Shown in pieces: positions 20,996 through 34,531 of a stretch of 64,000 bases of DNA. How positions within the stretch are numbered: position 1 is the stretch's first letter; each line of letters begins with the position of its first letter. The DNA comes from Impatiens glandulifera. Taxonomy: Eukaryota; Streptophyta; Magnoliopsida; Ericales; Balsaminaceae. The notes under the pieces were generated by a model, which had not been told where the DNA came from, searched no databases, and worked only from the letters and a program-made list of their open reading frames with translations. The position numbers and the translations under genes are program-made. The DNA is taken from NCBI RefSeq assembly GCF_907164915.1, contig NC_061867.1:54614771-54678770 (forward strand), given 5' to 3'.

Positions 20996-23369
20996 ATGTC
21001 CGAACCGCCGGAAGAAAGACCGATCACATCTCCACCACACATCAACCTTTCATCTGAAACCCTAGATGAGACCATTCCATGGATTGACTACGCTGTTCGA
21101 CAAGCACGCATAGCTCAAAGAACTACCGAAGATACCCTAGATTCTGCAATCTCCATCACTACATCGCGAATCAATCGTTTCGTTTCAACCGGCTCTGCTC
21201 ATTTCCAGCAAACAATCGTAACGATCTCTCTTTTCTCTTTCCAAAACACTGAACCTGATAGATATAATATAGTCTAATTTAACAGGATTCTCTGAAAGAT
21301 GTGAAATCTGAATACGTTGCATATGAGGATTTAGCATTTGATAAGGTCAAAGGTTTGTATTCTTCTCGTTGTTTAATTAATAACCTGTCCCTGGCCCTGC
21401 TATGATCTTGAGATTATAACTTCAATTGTTTGTTTGCAGAGGGTATTTCTATTGCTGCATCGTATCCATTCACTACAGGGACTGCTGTTGTAGGGTTGGG
21501 ATTACTGGTTTTTAAGAGTATGTTCATAAACTCTTATTCTTGAATCATGACCTAGAAAATTGATGAAATTGATTAATGTATGCTTCAAGTTAATAAATTA
21601 TGATCCTGCAGGGCCGAGGCGATTCTTGTATTATGGTACCATGCGCTTGCTTGTGAGTGAAGAGGTATATAAAGTTCGTAGTTGTGTTTTCCTTTTCAAA
21701 TCCTATGTTGACTGTATTGTTCATATTCAATCTTACACATTCATTTAGGGTTGTAATTGCATTGTAGAACAACTTTGTAGCAAGTACATGATAAATGAAT
21801 CGATTAATTGGATTTTTCGTTCTTGGTTAGAAATTGCTTGCTAGAGCTGATGCTAAAGTAAAAGAGTTCCAAAAGTCAATTGATCTTCTGAAGTTAGAGA
21901 GCACAAAGCTGGAGGTAAACTTTGTGTTGTTTTTCATTTATACTTTTATTTTATGGGAATTTCAGTTCGATTCCTTGAGTTTCTTTGTCGATAATGTATA
22001 TGATTTTGTAGGAAAAGTTTATCTATTACTTCTTCACTCTGAAACATGACTTATGGAACCAGTGTTAGAACTTACAGTACTGTTCTATTACTTCTTTTGG
22101 GATGAAAACTAAGATTTGTTTTATGGAGTAATATAGCACTATCCCCCACTTCAATCTGAGTGCTTTTTAGTGGGAATCCTACTACCCTTTGGTCTCTTAG
22201 GAAGGACTGTTCGATAATTCTATTGCTAACTCTAGATAAATGACTAGCATAATGATACAAAATAGAGATTAGGGTTCTGAAGGGACAAACTAGGAGTCTA
22301 GAACACATTACCTACAAATTAGAAGGATTAGATTATATTAATCATGGCTGGCCATAGGGTAAGGCCACATAGGGTCACCCTAAAAAAACAATGTACTGCT
22401 AGAATTTGAAACTGAGACCATATTACACATTAACATTATATTTAACCAACCAGATTAGTTAACTTTTATTAATAACAATACTTTTCCGCTTAGGGTACCT
22501 CATACCTCGAGGCCACTACTGATATTAAGTAGGATAATCATGTTAATTAGCAGATAATTATTAGTAATAGATAATGATTTATTATTTCAAATTTATCACT
22601 TTGATTAGCTTATAAATATCGTTACTCTTATTAATCTAATCCTTCTTATTTGTTGGTCACATGTCCTTGTGTGACTGGTCCTTTGAAACCATAATATCTG
22701 TTTTGTAATTGAAGAAATGTTAGTTGAAACGTAGAACTAAGCTGGATATAAATCGATTCAAGCCATTTTATTTACTATCCAAAATAATACATACTCACTA
22801 TTTTATAAGCTACTAACCCACTAATTATCATAATATCCTTATTCTACTCGTAATATATCCTAATACAGAAGGCAGCAACTCAGGCAGAGGAGGAGATGAA
22901 ACGTGGGAGGACAAAACTTGGGTTTGTCTTATTTTTTTCTGAAATTTTAAGGATTACTACTTTTATATACTAATTTATGTTTTTTCAGACAAGCGGGCAA
23001 TCAGATCCAAAGTCTCATTCGATCCGCGTATAAAATTGAAAGACAAGCAGGAGGTATACTTGTATATACTAATTTATTTAATTTTATTTCGTTCTTTTTT
23101 TCATTTGTTTGAGTTGGTTCACCAGGTTTGAAAGAAGTTCTAAGAGAGCTGCCTCGGATGGAAGCATCTCAATTTCGATCACAAGTAAGATTAAACGATA
23201 ACATTGTTGATAAAATTATATAAACCACTTGATTATTATATTATCTTTTGCGTAAATTTCTCTAATTATCTGTTAAAAGGTTACAAAACTTGCTAAAGAG
23301 GCTAAACGAGAGAGGAATGCCTTATCGAAGGAAGTCTCCAAGATTAGCGACTATGGGATTTCAGTGTGA
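20996..23369 (+). CDS. RHIP1: RGS1-HXK1-interacting protein 1-like (RHIP1), nine exons, 256 aa
   Basis: In Arabidopsis RHIP1 binds the G-protein regulator RGS1 and hexokinase HXK1 and is linked to glucose signalling. Coding exons, joined in frame with GT-AG introns: 20996-21217, 21286-21352, 21440-21517, 21612-21664, 21831-21914, 22869-22921, 22989-23053, 23126-23184, 23280-23369. The ATG follows a short 5' leader and the stop is at 23367-23369. Residues 30-74 include PWIDYAVRQA and HFQQTI; 75-98 carry KSEYVAYED. Residues 99-121 form a glycine-rich hydrophobic segment (a possible membrane span), followed by RRFLYYGTMRLLVSEE. Residues 141-256 are charged and likely coiled-coil, ending EVSKISDYGISV. 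This order and the C-terminus match the plant family as I recall it. Intron 5 (954 bp) holds a hAT MITE. All exons are intact. Confidence 0.9.
22343..22521. mobile_element. hAT-type MITE in intron 5 of RHIP1
   Basis: This 179-bp insert begins CATGGCTGGCCATAGGG and ends CGAGGCCACTACTG, imperfect terminal inverted repeats (CAGTAGTGGCC when reversed). Flanks are ATATTAAT (22335-22342) and ATATTAAG (22522-22529), a 7-of-8 match to a hAT target duplication. A looser inverted pair surrounds it (AGAAGGATTAGATTA near 22320; TAATCTAATCCTTCTTA near 22634), so it may have landed inside an older palindromic repeat. Confidence 0.75.
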
Positions 23370-24253
23370 AAACAAAAAATGTTAAAACTCAACCAATAAT
23401 TTCCCTTTTCATGGGTACAAAAGCAAACACTTCTGGAGCTGCTAGCGACTATATGGAGCGCATTAAATGGTGGAGAAAACAGTCTACTTGTGGTAAATCG
23501 TTTTTTCCATTTTTATAATAGAGTTATTTGAGAACATTCTCAAGTGTACTATGTTTTACACAATCATCAATTGCTTTGAACTGATTTTTTTAAGGATTTG
23601 TTTTGTTTTAACCTAAGAAGAAAGTGATGAGGATTTTCATTTAGCCTCTTTGAGTTTATTTCTTAAGTTGTGTTTGGATAGTTATATGCAATTGAACAAA
23701 AGAGAGTCAACAAGCTAAGAAAAATGAAGGCCAATATTATCATGTTTTATATGGCTAATGATAAAAAAGAGTGTTCATACCCTTCATATAATTACTTATA
23801 GAAATTTATTTGTTTTGAAAGGAAGATAACACGGCCCATAGACATTATTTTCCACTCAACTTAAAGGCCTTTTAGTGAAAAACGAACTCGTGAACTTCGG
23901 TTTCTAAAACATGACTCTCGCAATAAAACAGGACTCTCGTTATATGAGTTGGTCTAATGGGTTATTTACAGTTTTATCTTAACAAGTGGATAATTCTATT
24001 TGAAAACACTTTTGTTTCTCGATTCAATGAATTTTTTAAGTCTTATGGATTTTGTGTGTGTGCTAAAAGTCTTAACATAAATTGTGTTTCTTTAATGAAA
24101 TTACATTTTCAAGTAAAGAGCAAGATAATGCCTTTGTATCGGCTTTCAAGACACCGAAAATGGTAACTTGCTCATTTATCTTTTGTGATTTTAGTGTTTT
24201 TTTTAATGTGCAAGGGGTTTTGACGATTATCGTGGAAAAAACAATTGATACAA
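23370..24253. other. RHIP1 3' flank, no further gene seen
   Basis: The first 150 bp is probably the RHIP1 3' UTR. A short coding-looking phrase (about 23405-23490) is open in one frame but too short to support as a gene. The rest is AT-rich and without features. Confidence 0.5.
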
Positions 24254-24740
24254 GACATTTCATCCCGTCAATTTGACTTTCATTGTTTTGCTCTATTTCG
24301 TTTCTTCCAATGTTGCGATAAAAACTTCATCATTCTTGACGACTACATTCTAACTTATTGAATTTGATTTTTCAGTAGAGGCAAGATTTCTTGTCATTAG
24401 TTTCACTTCCACTTAGACAAAGACATTTCATCCCAATAGATTCACTTTCAATATTTTGCTCTATTGCGTTTCTTCCAACATTACAATAAAAACTTCATCA
24501 TTCTTGATGACTATCTTCACTTCATTGAATTTGATCTCTCAATAGACAGCAAGACATTTTATGTCATTAGTTTCACTTCCATTGAGACAAGACATTTCAT
24601 CCCGTTAGTTTCACTTCCAATATTTTGCTCTATTTTGTTTTTTGCAACATTGCATAAAAACTTCATCATTCTTGACAATCTTCACCTTATTAAATTTGAT
24701 CTCTCGTGCTCTCTTTCATTTCTTTTGCGGTTAGCTTGGT
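24254..24740. repeat. Three-copy tandem repeat, about 168-bp period
   Basis: Copies start at about 24254, 24422 and 24591 with GACATTTCATCCC. Each contains TTTTGCTCTATTKYGTTT, ACTTCATCATTCTTGA and AATTTGATCTCTC. A partial half-unit motif (TGTCATTAGTTTCACTTCCA) occurs within the first two copies and suggests the unit itself grew by internal duplication. The ORF over 24464-24781 follows the repeat and is not a gene. Confidence 0.85.
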
Positions 24741-25212
24741 GTGTGATTTCCTCCACTAATCTAAATCGTGATAAAACTTAATCATTCTCAACTCCTTACT
24801 ATCGTCACCTTCCCATTATCGAATTTCTTGATATAAAACCGTCATCGTTCCAAACAACTTTATTCATTTTATTTAATTATTTTAGGAAAAATGTATAATT
24901 TTTTTTCTTTATTATAAAAAACATTTCTCATATTATTTATAAAAAAGTGTTTTAAATATAAAATAGAAAAAAACCCATCCACGTGAAAACTGAACTATGC
25001 CGTACATTCAAGGCAAACCCTAACTTCATCTCTTTCCTTCTCCTCAAACATATCCATTCAATAATTAAAACTTGTTAGAAACCCATTAATTAATAACAGA
25101 TATAACATTATTAATCAAGAATGAAAAATTGAACAAGTAAAACCAATTCTCAATTAAAAACTACAACAATTACGTCTTAAAAAATCAAACCCATAAATTC
25201 AAATAATCAAAA

Positions 25213-26107
25213 TCAACATACTTCAAAATTCTTCAACCTCCCCTGTTCTTGCCCCTGCTTCTTCTGTTGTTGATGATGATGATGATACTGTTCAAAATGA
25301 TGATGATGAAACAATTGCTGTTCATTCTGTTCTTGTTTAACAATCTCCTTCTGTCTTCTCAACTCCATAACCTTCCTATGAGAATTCGAATGTTGAGTCA
25401 AAACAAAAGTAGGACTCGCCGCCGGTCTATACTCCGGCACAAGTCTACCTGATTTATACCTAACACCACAAGCATTACAAAGAGTCTTCGGTCCAAGTGG
25501 TCCAGTCCTCCATTGAGGTGTCTTCTCCGATGCACAATGAGTACATCTCCTTGCCAAGTCTTGTTGCTCCGGCGAGGGGATGGATTTTCCGGTGGATAGT
25601 TCATGTTCAGATGAGATTACCCATCCATTACTAGTTGAAGTTGCTCTTGATCTCTTTGTTCTAGATCGGCTATGGAATGTTGAAATGGGTTGTTGATAAT
25701 TATTACCCATATTTGATTGTTGTTCGTTAATTGGAAAATCTGTAAATGAATCATCTACGAAATTCGATAGCCATTCTAATTCAGCTACATCATCATTCTG
25801 TTTATACACAACAAAAATAAGATAAGTTATGATTATCAATTATGAAATATGAATGAAATGAAGTAAATTTATGGGTGGATTTTGATTAGCTCACCGGAAG
25901 GCAGAGGTCGTCGGTGAAATCTGTGAATTGGGTTTTATGGGTTGGATTGATATTGGTATAGGAGGGAGTGAAATGGGTATCGGTGGTGCCGGTGCCGGCG
26001 CCGGCGGTTGTGGTGGTGGAGGAAGAGAAGAGGTCTGCATTTGTGAAATCGAGAAGGTCGTCTATGGGGAAAGATTCCGGCGCCGGCAATAGACCGTAGA
26101 TATCCAT
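25213..26107 (-). CDS. GATA-type zinc-finger transcription factor, plant class I, two exons, 265 aa
   Basis: Plant GATA factors bind WGATAR sites in promoters in the nucleus, often of light- and nitrogen-responsive genes. Exon 1 is 26107-25895 (71 codons, beginning [10 protein letters not shown]); exon 2 is 25797-25213 (stop TAA/TAG/TGA triplet at 25213-25215). The intron has GTGAGC and AACAG borders, phase 0. The N-terminus is acidic ([27 protein letters not shown]), as in class-I members resembling Arabidopsis GATA2, 4 and 9. A basic patch (SRTKRSR) precedes the finger. The zinc finger at about residues 156-181 has CTHC, then 18 residues containing [14 protein letters not shown], then CNAC and GVRYKSGRL: the class IVb spacing. 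It is followed by [11 protein letters not shown] and HRKVMELRR, conserved in this class. The tail (235-247) is unusually His/Gln-rich. The region upstream, 26108-26300, is GA-repeat-rich. Confidence 0.93.
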
Positions 26108-26310
26108 ATTTGGGTGAAATGTTGGAGAGATGTGGAGAGAGATATGGAGAGAGATATGGAGAGATATGAAAGAGATGAATGGAGGGGATTAATACCAGAG
26201 TGATGGGAGCAAAGGTAACATGGGGGGACTGACTATTAACTTTCTTTTATTTTTTCTCTTTGAGAAGAGGAGAGAGATTGTCTCTCTTCTCCGGGAAGGG
26301 GATGGGAATG
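26108..26310 (-). promoter_or_regulatory. GATA gene 5' leader/promoter with CT-repeat tracts
   Basis: On the minus strand this region is a run of CTCTCTCCATAT-type repeats (about 26120-26170), as in plant CT-rich 5' UTRs and Y-patch promoters. Upstream, GAGAAGAGGAGAGAG and CTCTCTTCTC (26262-26292) form an imperfect hairpin. The precise transcription start cannot be read from sequence. Confidence 0.5.
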
Positions 26311-29300
26311 GTTTAATTTAATTGAGAGAAATAAGGGTGAGGGGATTGCATTGTTGCTATCATGTAACCTATCACATTTACATCTTCATCTTCACTCATC
26401 TAGATAAGATTTTATTTGAAAAAGTTGATTTGAGTAGATTGATTCTCACTTCAAACCAATTGAGTCAAGTTCATCAAATTCTCATTATTACAAAAATCTC
26501 TATGATTTAAAGATGAGTAATGCATCCCCTCCTTTAGGCAACAAAAACAATTGGGATATCTTAGACTTCTTAATGTATTTGTTTGAGTTTGTCGGGTAGT
26601 CGCGTTAAATTGGTTTAGTGTTTGTGGGATATATGTTTAAACCGCGATGGGTCATGCTTGTCACACTCGAAACAAATTAGGGTCATAAAAAATTGTTAAT
26701 TAAACATTTTTTTACATAAAATTTAATTTTTTCATGTTCATTCTTACTAGAAGTGAAGTTCAAGTGAAGATTTTCATTGTTGTAGAGTAGTTGATAGTGA
26801 GCATTAAATTTGAGATATTAGGTTTTCTATTACCAATAGAATTTTAGTGGTTGCTTTAACAACATTTTTATTATCATTCAAAATTTTGGATCAATTCTAA
26901 CCCAATGTTACAAATGTTAATGCATATGAAAAAAAATAAAATTAAAATGATTTGTGTCATAAATATACTTTACTTAAAGAACACAACAATGATTTATATA
27001 GAGTAAGGGGTTTTTAAGAAGTCTTAAAGAAGTATGATCTTAGTTATAAAAGGGTTTCGGTAAAACAAATTTGATAAAAAATAAATTATTTGGATTTTTA
27101 ATTATTTTTAATTAATAAAAAATATTTTATTGTACTTAAAATTTAAATTTAATAAAAATTAAGTAAGGTATTTTAATGGATTAAATGAGTGATTTAATAG
27201 TGATAATTTTTTTTAGAAAACTATGTACAATTTAATAAATAAAACATAGCGAATGAGCACAAATATGGAAAAAGAAATAAAAAGGAAAGTTGGTAAAAAA
27301 AACTATTATACTAAAACAATTTTCATCTAAATTTTTTATTATAATAGTTTACTCTAATATAACTTTAACTATTGTAAAATAAAAATGATTAAGATATTAA
27401 AGTTCTCATTTAATTGATGTAAAAAACGCTATAAATTAAAGTGTAAATGCTTAAAAAATTAATTCAATTATTTCGGATACAAAAAAAAAATACTCATCCA
27501 CTGTAATATTTGCAAAATGACAATTAAGACATTATTGTAAAAATAAATAATAATTGGATGATAAAATACTTAATTTATTTTTAAACTACCTTATAAAACA
27601 TTATTTTGAAAATTTTAGTTTTGAGTTAATATCTATTTTGCATATAAAAATATTTCTAAAACTTGTACTTATGGCTTTGTTGACTTTGTTTAGTTCATAT
27701 TTACCCCTTTATGACATATATGACAATAATAGTCAAATTTGACTAATTTGCATACTTAAAATCTCTATCCTCACAATTGTTATAAAATAAAGGAACATGA
27801 TATATAACAATAAAATTGATTCTCATTTCAATTTAAATTATTTTTAATAAAATCAAGTTAGTTATAAGGAAATTCATTTTCATATAATGGAAACCTTTTT
27901 TTCTCTTATACAATACTTTTTATACCTATTTTTTAAACAAAAATTCCTTTAAATGAATTAATTCTTATACTCTATTTATTTTTATTTAGTTGGTTTTTAT
28001 TTTGATAATTTTGTTTTTCAGTGTATATATTTTTTCCATCTAAAGAAGCTCAAAAAAGTCCATATAACTGTTTCTAAAAGTAGCAATAATGGGGTCATGT
28101 TTATCATTTCATTACAAATTATTGACACTTTTACATTTATATTTTAAGTGTGAAATCATAACAATGAGAAATTTGCAATTTTTCTCTTAAATTATGTCCC
28201 TCAACTAAATATTACTTTTTAACGGTAAAAATAGATGAATATTCCTAGCACCTAAAGATGACCATGGGTGAAAAATGCGTTTACCATTCATTTTACTTTT
28301 GAGAATTTGTTTTTATTATCATCTTTTTGTTCCTTCCGATTTCATAGAATAAAAATGATTTTTTTTATACGAATATTTGTATTATTATGAAAAAACTTAT
28401 TTTTTTTATAAAATATAAAAATAAATAAATATATTGGTAATGATATATATTAATAGTGTTGATTAGTATTTAGTGTGAGATCGAGACCAATAACATAAAA
28501 AATGTCTATAGGGCAATTCAGATCAGAACCTGCGGGACGAATTATAACTGTCATCCTTACGTGGCATCTCTCAGGTCATGGATTCAAGCTCGTGAGACGA
28601 TAAGTTTTGTTCGTCTAGTTAAATTGATTATATATTTATAAATAATGTGTTTAACCCACAAAAATGAGTGAGATTCACCCTCGTTAAAAAAAAATTACTT
28701 CTTTTTATTAATTAAACTATAGCCTAATTATTTATTTATTTTGGATAGGTCAGAGGTGGGGGAAGTCTACATTGAAATTTTGCCACTAGACAAGAAAGAG
28801 AGTCCCCACCGACACCCTTAATTGATTATTTATATATCTTTTATTTTCTTAATTTTTTACATTTTCTGAATTAAAAAAAAAATTGATCTGGGCATAAGAT
28901 TAATTAACATAGGTTAATCACATGATAATATTAATTAGTTAATTAATTAGTAACTAAATCAGAAGGCGGTGGGGACCACATAGATTAACGGTCAAGATTA
29001 GATTTATCATAAATGAGTACAGTTACATCCATCCGTTCATGTGATTGAGAAAAAAATAAAGTAAAAAGAAAATTAAGATAATAGCTGTCTCCAGCTGTCA
29101 GTCTAAAAGAAAGAGAAAGATTGATTTAATAAATAAAATAGAAATTTCTTAATAATATTATTAAATTATTTTTATATTTTCTCACTTTATTTATTTGTTT
29201 TTGAGAAAAAAAATACAAAATTTTATTTACATCACATTTATATTAAATAATTATTTAGCAACACTAAACACTATTTTATGTTAAATACTATTTTATTTTT

Positions 29301-32300
29301 GAAAAGATAAACTCTAATGGTTCGTTCGCCCATTTAACTTTTTAACTTAAAAGTATTTTAAGTGAGAGTCGAAACCATTACTTTTACATCATTAAAAAAA
29401 TCACTTTATGATTTAAGTTATCTCAATAAAAAAAAATTCTTTCTTAAAATTATAATAACCAAGTTATAACTTCACTTTAATCCATTTGTGTCTTTCATAG
29501 TACTATTAATTGAATCTCAAATTTTTAATTTTCTTATATAAGATTATTTCACTCGATAATGTTATTAGTAGATATCTTAAATCACTTTTATAAGATTATT
29601 TGGATTTTTATATCTTAAATAATTTTTTTTATGAATTAATGAAAACTAGTATGACATCCCACCTTCATGGTCCATAACTTTCATTTAAAGCGTTTTCGGT
29701 TAAAATTAAACATGTAATTATTTGATCTTTTAAGTCAATTCTTACCACAAAATTATTTGATGGGTAAGTAAAAATATTTATAATCTTCAAAATACTAAAT
29801 TATTCATCCAACATTGTACAATACTTCATCTTTACTAATATTCCATTTTGATGATTACACCTTGTTTTCATTCTTATCAAGTGGTCCTTTTTTCTCTTTT
29901 GGTATTCCATCAAAAAACATGTCTCAAAGTAATCAATTAAATAATTTATAATTTTATTATTATTATTATTATTTTACTCTTACTAAAAATATTTTAAATT
30001 AAAATGATAGTATTAACTTTCTTAAAAAAAACCATCTGATTTTGAAAAAAAAAAACATGGAAAACTTATTTGGGTCTATTATTTTGTACAATCTTAATTC
30101 TAATCACAACCTAGCTCAGTTTTTAAATTATCAAAATTTAAATTAAAAAATGTTTTATTTCAATAATATCCCAAATTAATTTTTACATCATAATCTAGAT
30201 AACTTTTATATTTAATGAACCAACTATATAGACTTAAAATGTAATTAGTTTTTGACAAACATAAAAAACAATTATATGTTTTCTATATATCATTTTATTT
30301 ATAATTATTAATTTTCTAATGTTTTAATTATTTTTAATTAAATAAAAAATATTAAAATAGTGGTAGGGACACTAATAATATAGGTGGGGGGTGCTAAATT
30401 CACAAAAGTACAATTCGTACAGTGGCCTTTTGGACATGACTAAAAGGTACTAACAATGGAGGATAATTGTCTGACGTGTCCATTCCTTAAAAAGGCTATT
30501 GCCAGCGTGGACAGTTCCACATCATCATTACCTCTCTTAATCGGAGTGAAGTGAGATTATATGAAACAATTAATGAACATCATTTAATTTTATCTATTCA
30601 AATTAATTATATCTTTATTTGATTTAGAAAGTAATGGAGTAACATGTAAAATATGGATTCATCAATCTATATATAATAAATAATACTTCGTTAATTATTA
30701 AGTTTTCGCAACACGATGACCCGTTATTTAAGTATACACGAATTAGGTTGTTAGTTTATGAGTTAGTCCGTCCTCGAAAATAACGTGCCAAAAACACATT
30801 CAACAAATGAAGTAATAAACCATAATCTAGGGTTTGTAATTTGTTAGAATAGTATTAACCTTAATTGATATGTAACCAACTAGAGTAATATACATCTTGA
30901 ATAAAAGTTAATCTTTTGAGTTCTAAGCCAAGCCACAAGTGACACAGAGATAATTTGATATGGTTATTTTTCAGATATCTTTTTACAAGTTTTTTCGAAA
31001 AATACATTGGTCGATACAACATGTGTTATTTGATATTTTATGAAGGGAAGAAAGGAAATATGCTAGCCTTTATTATAGTGCTCTATTTGAAGTGACTCCA
31101 CTATCTTTTTTCGATCATATATTGCTAACATTATTCTTCTCTAAATAGTTTATTTAGATACCATTGATTAAATGTTTTGTGTGCACTTCCTTTGATTCGG
31201 TTAAAAGAAGATGTTTTTATTAACCACATGTCTAATTCTCAAGATCATTATTAGGGGTCAAGCTTGAGTTAATCCATTTAACCTAAATATGGTTTTGTTT
31301 CATTATGATTGTAGATGATGCTTTTACAAGTAAGGCCAACTAATGCAACATTTTTTTCCCTTTTCTTTTGTAGTGAAGTCAAATAAGTCAAGCTAACATG
31401 TTTTCTTTTGTCTTCTTAAAGCTTATTTGATGTTGGGTTATTTGAGATTTTTATTGAATATTTTAGAAAAGATCTTTTATAAAATTTATGTTATTTGGGT
31501 TTCAATAGATTAAATATAAAATTATTTTGTTTTTAAATAAAATAAAATATAAATATTTTAGTATTTTAATTAATAAATAAAGTTATTAATTTGTTACAAA
31601 AATGCAATATATAAGTTTTAATAATAAAAGAAAACTAACACAAAAGTAGTTCGTATATCTCCATATTAACGCATCAATTCGGTTAAGAGGTTTGGTAACA
31701 AATGTTTACTTCAAAAGTTTATTTGGATTTCTCCATTAATGTATTTATGATTGCGAATTGAATCCTGTAAAATCTTCATATGGTTATTAAATTTTCTATG
31801 ATTGTGAGTTAATTAATCCTTTATTAATGAGAGATCTCTTTATTCATAATTACTTATTAGCTTCCGTTTGATCAAGGATACTACAATACTTTGTTGGTAC
31901 ATATCATGATTGACCCAATGGTAAAATTGAGGCTACTTATTAGATTTTGAATTTATTTTAAATTTTACAATTTGAAACTCTTTGATGTTAAAGTTATACA
32001 AAACGAACTTAATAGTTTCAAATGACATTAACATATTTGTTACGTGATATTTATAAATAAATAAATAATTTTTCAATAATTTAACTACCAAAATTTCACT
32101 GAATTTGAGGGTTTTGATTAATTATTTATAAATTTTACGTAAATAAAAAGTATATAATATTAACAATAATAATCTATATCGTTAGATTTTAAAAAAAATG
32201 TCTGAAATTTCAATCGCCTCTATGTAAGGAGTCCCATTTTGATAATTTAACCAATGATAATTGTATAATAAATATACCTATCCTCTTAGTATAGAGCTTG

Positions 32301-32930
32301 GGTTTGTGTTTGAATGTGATAAAATGTAAAATGTATCATTTCATTTTTATTATAAGAAGTATTAAGAACATATGAAGAAATAGAGTCAAATAAATAAACT
32401 TACTAAATTAGTTTAAGTTGTAACAGCATTGTTTAATAAAAGTATTTTGGTTAGATTTTCACTACAAATATTTTAATAAATGGTAGTGGGTTAATTACTA
32501 TTAGAATCGTGTTAGTTTCTTAAAATTCAAAAATAACTTAAAATAAAATTATATTTATGAAATAATGTTAAAATGACCTTTCACATAATTTAAATTAATA
32601 CATATTTTTTTTAAATAATAAATAAGCTAAATGTCAAAAACGAATATATTATGATGAAGACTACTACCAAACTATCACTATAGTGGTGCCCAAGTGCCTT
32701 TTCCATTATTCAATGTTAGATGTTGTTACCACTTATGAAGGAAATTTTTTTAAAAAATGCCCTTGAACTTTTGTTAAATATACAAATAAGTCTTCATGAA
32801 CTATTTAATTAATAAAATATCTCATTAATTATGTTTAAATAAAATATTGAAATATTTAACCAACTTAAATATATTATGTTTTCAATGTAACATATAAGTT
32901 AAATAAAAAATAAATATATTTTTCGATTAG
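26311..32930. other. 6.6-kb AT-rich intergenic region, no gene seen
   Basis: No ORF here looks like a real protein. A SINE- or tRNA-like relic lies at about 28495-28640 (box-B-like GGATTCAAGCTC, then GTTCGTCTAGTTAAATTG). GC-richer islands stand out at 28960-29045 (AAGGCGGTGGGGACCAC) and 30405-30550 (GTCTGACGTGTCC, GCGTGGACAGTTCC). They could be conserved regulatory sequence or decayed TE ends. Confidence 0.5.
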
Positions 32931-32939
32931 ATACCTCAA

Positions 32940-33232
32940 ACTTGCGGGCCCTCCCCTTGGTGACTGAACTGACTTGGGGAAGAGTCAATCTCTTCCGAAG
33001 TATGCTTCACGGCCACTTATTCGTCCTGATCAAATAGTATCATCTATCTTTCAGCCATTCTTTTCTTCGTTAATCACTACTTCTCAACCAGCCCGTCGGA
33101 TTCTTCTTATCGCCTGTCTCGGCCATAAAGACAGAGGTCTCAGAGTGCCTCGACCGCCCTTATGTGAGAGAAGGGGTGAAAAACACCTTCGCGTCACAGG
33201 TTTATAGACCGGGTCGTCTTAACTATACTTAT
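32940..33232. other. GC-richer insert of unknown origin, possible organelle DNA fragment
   Basis: About 290 bp near 50% GC stands out from surroundings that are below 30% GC, with abrupt borders at about 32943 and 33226. It holds one open frame (32974-33207, 77 codons) with a plausible composition but no domain I recognise. The base composition and sharp edges fit a plant mitochondrial DNA insertion (NUMT) or a fragment of a larger element; I cannot name a source gene. Microsatellite (TA)n follows at about 33258. Confidence 0.35.
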
Positions 33233-34530
33233 TCATTCAATCACTTATTATTATACATATATATATATAATCGAATTGAATTGAGATAATAAATATTTTA
33301 AACTCTATTTTTCTTTAAGGATGAAAATTTCAAATTGAGGAGTATTTGGGTTACTTTGTATTTTCTAAAGCTTAGATGCTTACTTTACATCTTAGCTGAA
33401 GTTGGGGATTCCTTTGTCCTTTATTCCTTTAAAACACCTTTAAAGTTACTTAGTACTTAGTACTTAATACTAACAAAGGTAATCTTATTTTATATTCCCT
33501 CTAATTATTTCTTACCTCATTACCCTTTTCTAAACCTTATTTTTAAGTGGAAATTTGTTTTTGAATTATAAGTTATAGCTAACTTTATTTCGATAAAGTA
33601 ACTCAATTGTTAAGAAGGTTCTAAGATATCAAAATGTCACGAGTCCAATTCACACTTAAAAATGAGTTAAATAAAAGAAATGTATGATCGTGGGATGTTA
33701 TGTTACTTTTTTTAATATTAAAAAATATTATAACTAATTTTATTAAAAAATTAAAGGATAAATACATTTCATTAAACTATTAAATCATAACTTGATGATA
33801 AAAATTAAAAACCCATCAAGAAATTGTTCTATTCAAGATATGATAATGTTTTCACAAACTATTCAAAATATACTCAATAAACCTAAGAAATCAAAAACAT
33901 CAATAATCACACAAAAAAAAACTTGTAATCACATAAATTATCTATAGCACACAAAGAGCTCAAAAAAAAGTTTAACCCTTATCTGAACTTTTCATATTAT
34001 AGTTTATATCAATTAATGTAAATTTTGAGTACTAACAATTTTACAAAAGCAAGTTGAAATACAAATAATTTTATATGTTTATTAATACTTCTATGCAAAA
34101 TAAAAAAAAAGTATATATTTCTATAAATGAGACCATGATAACAATAGTCAATAGTACAATATTCTACCATCATACATCAACAATTTCTACTTAAATTTAG
34201 TTACTTTCCTTTGAAAAATGAAATTATTACTAGTGGAATCAATTTCTACTTCAATTTAGTTACTTTCCATGAAAATGAAATTATTATGAGTGGGTAAGTT
34301 GATACACTTAAGCAAATAAAATAATAAAATAATTAATTATTAAATAATGTAAAGATGGTAATGGCACTTTTAACCTGCCAACTCAACTTACTAACCCTAA
34401 ATGATTTCTCAAAGTGGTCCAAGCCAACAAGTTGATAAGAATCCCACCTCTTTTATCTTTAAAGTTACACCAAGTCTGATAAAGAGACTATAAAAAAACA
34501 AAATAATTTATAATTATTTTTTATTTTTTT
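33233..34530. other. AT-rich intergenic stretch, no gene seen
   Basis: No coding signal. A 40-50-bp local duplication (CAATTTCTACTT, TTAGTTACTTTCC, ATGAAATTATTA) occurs at about 34180-34230 and again near 34238-34290. A tRNA-like relic may lie near 33596-33660 (AACTCAATTGTTAAG, then CGAGTCCAATTC). Confidence 0.45.
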
Positions 34531-34531
34531 T

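Noticed and set aside
24072..24781. Several ORFs on both strands downstream of RHIP1
   Set aside because: They are produced by the 168-bp tandem repeat and T-rich sequence; no domain or splice context.
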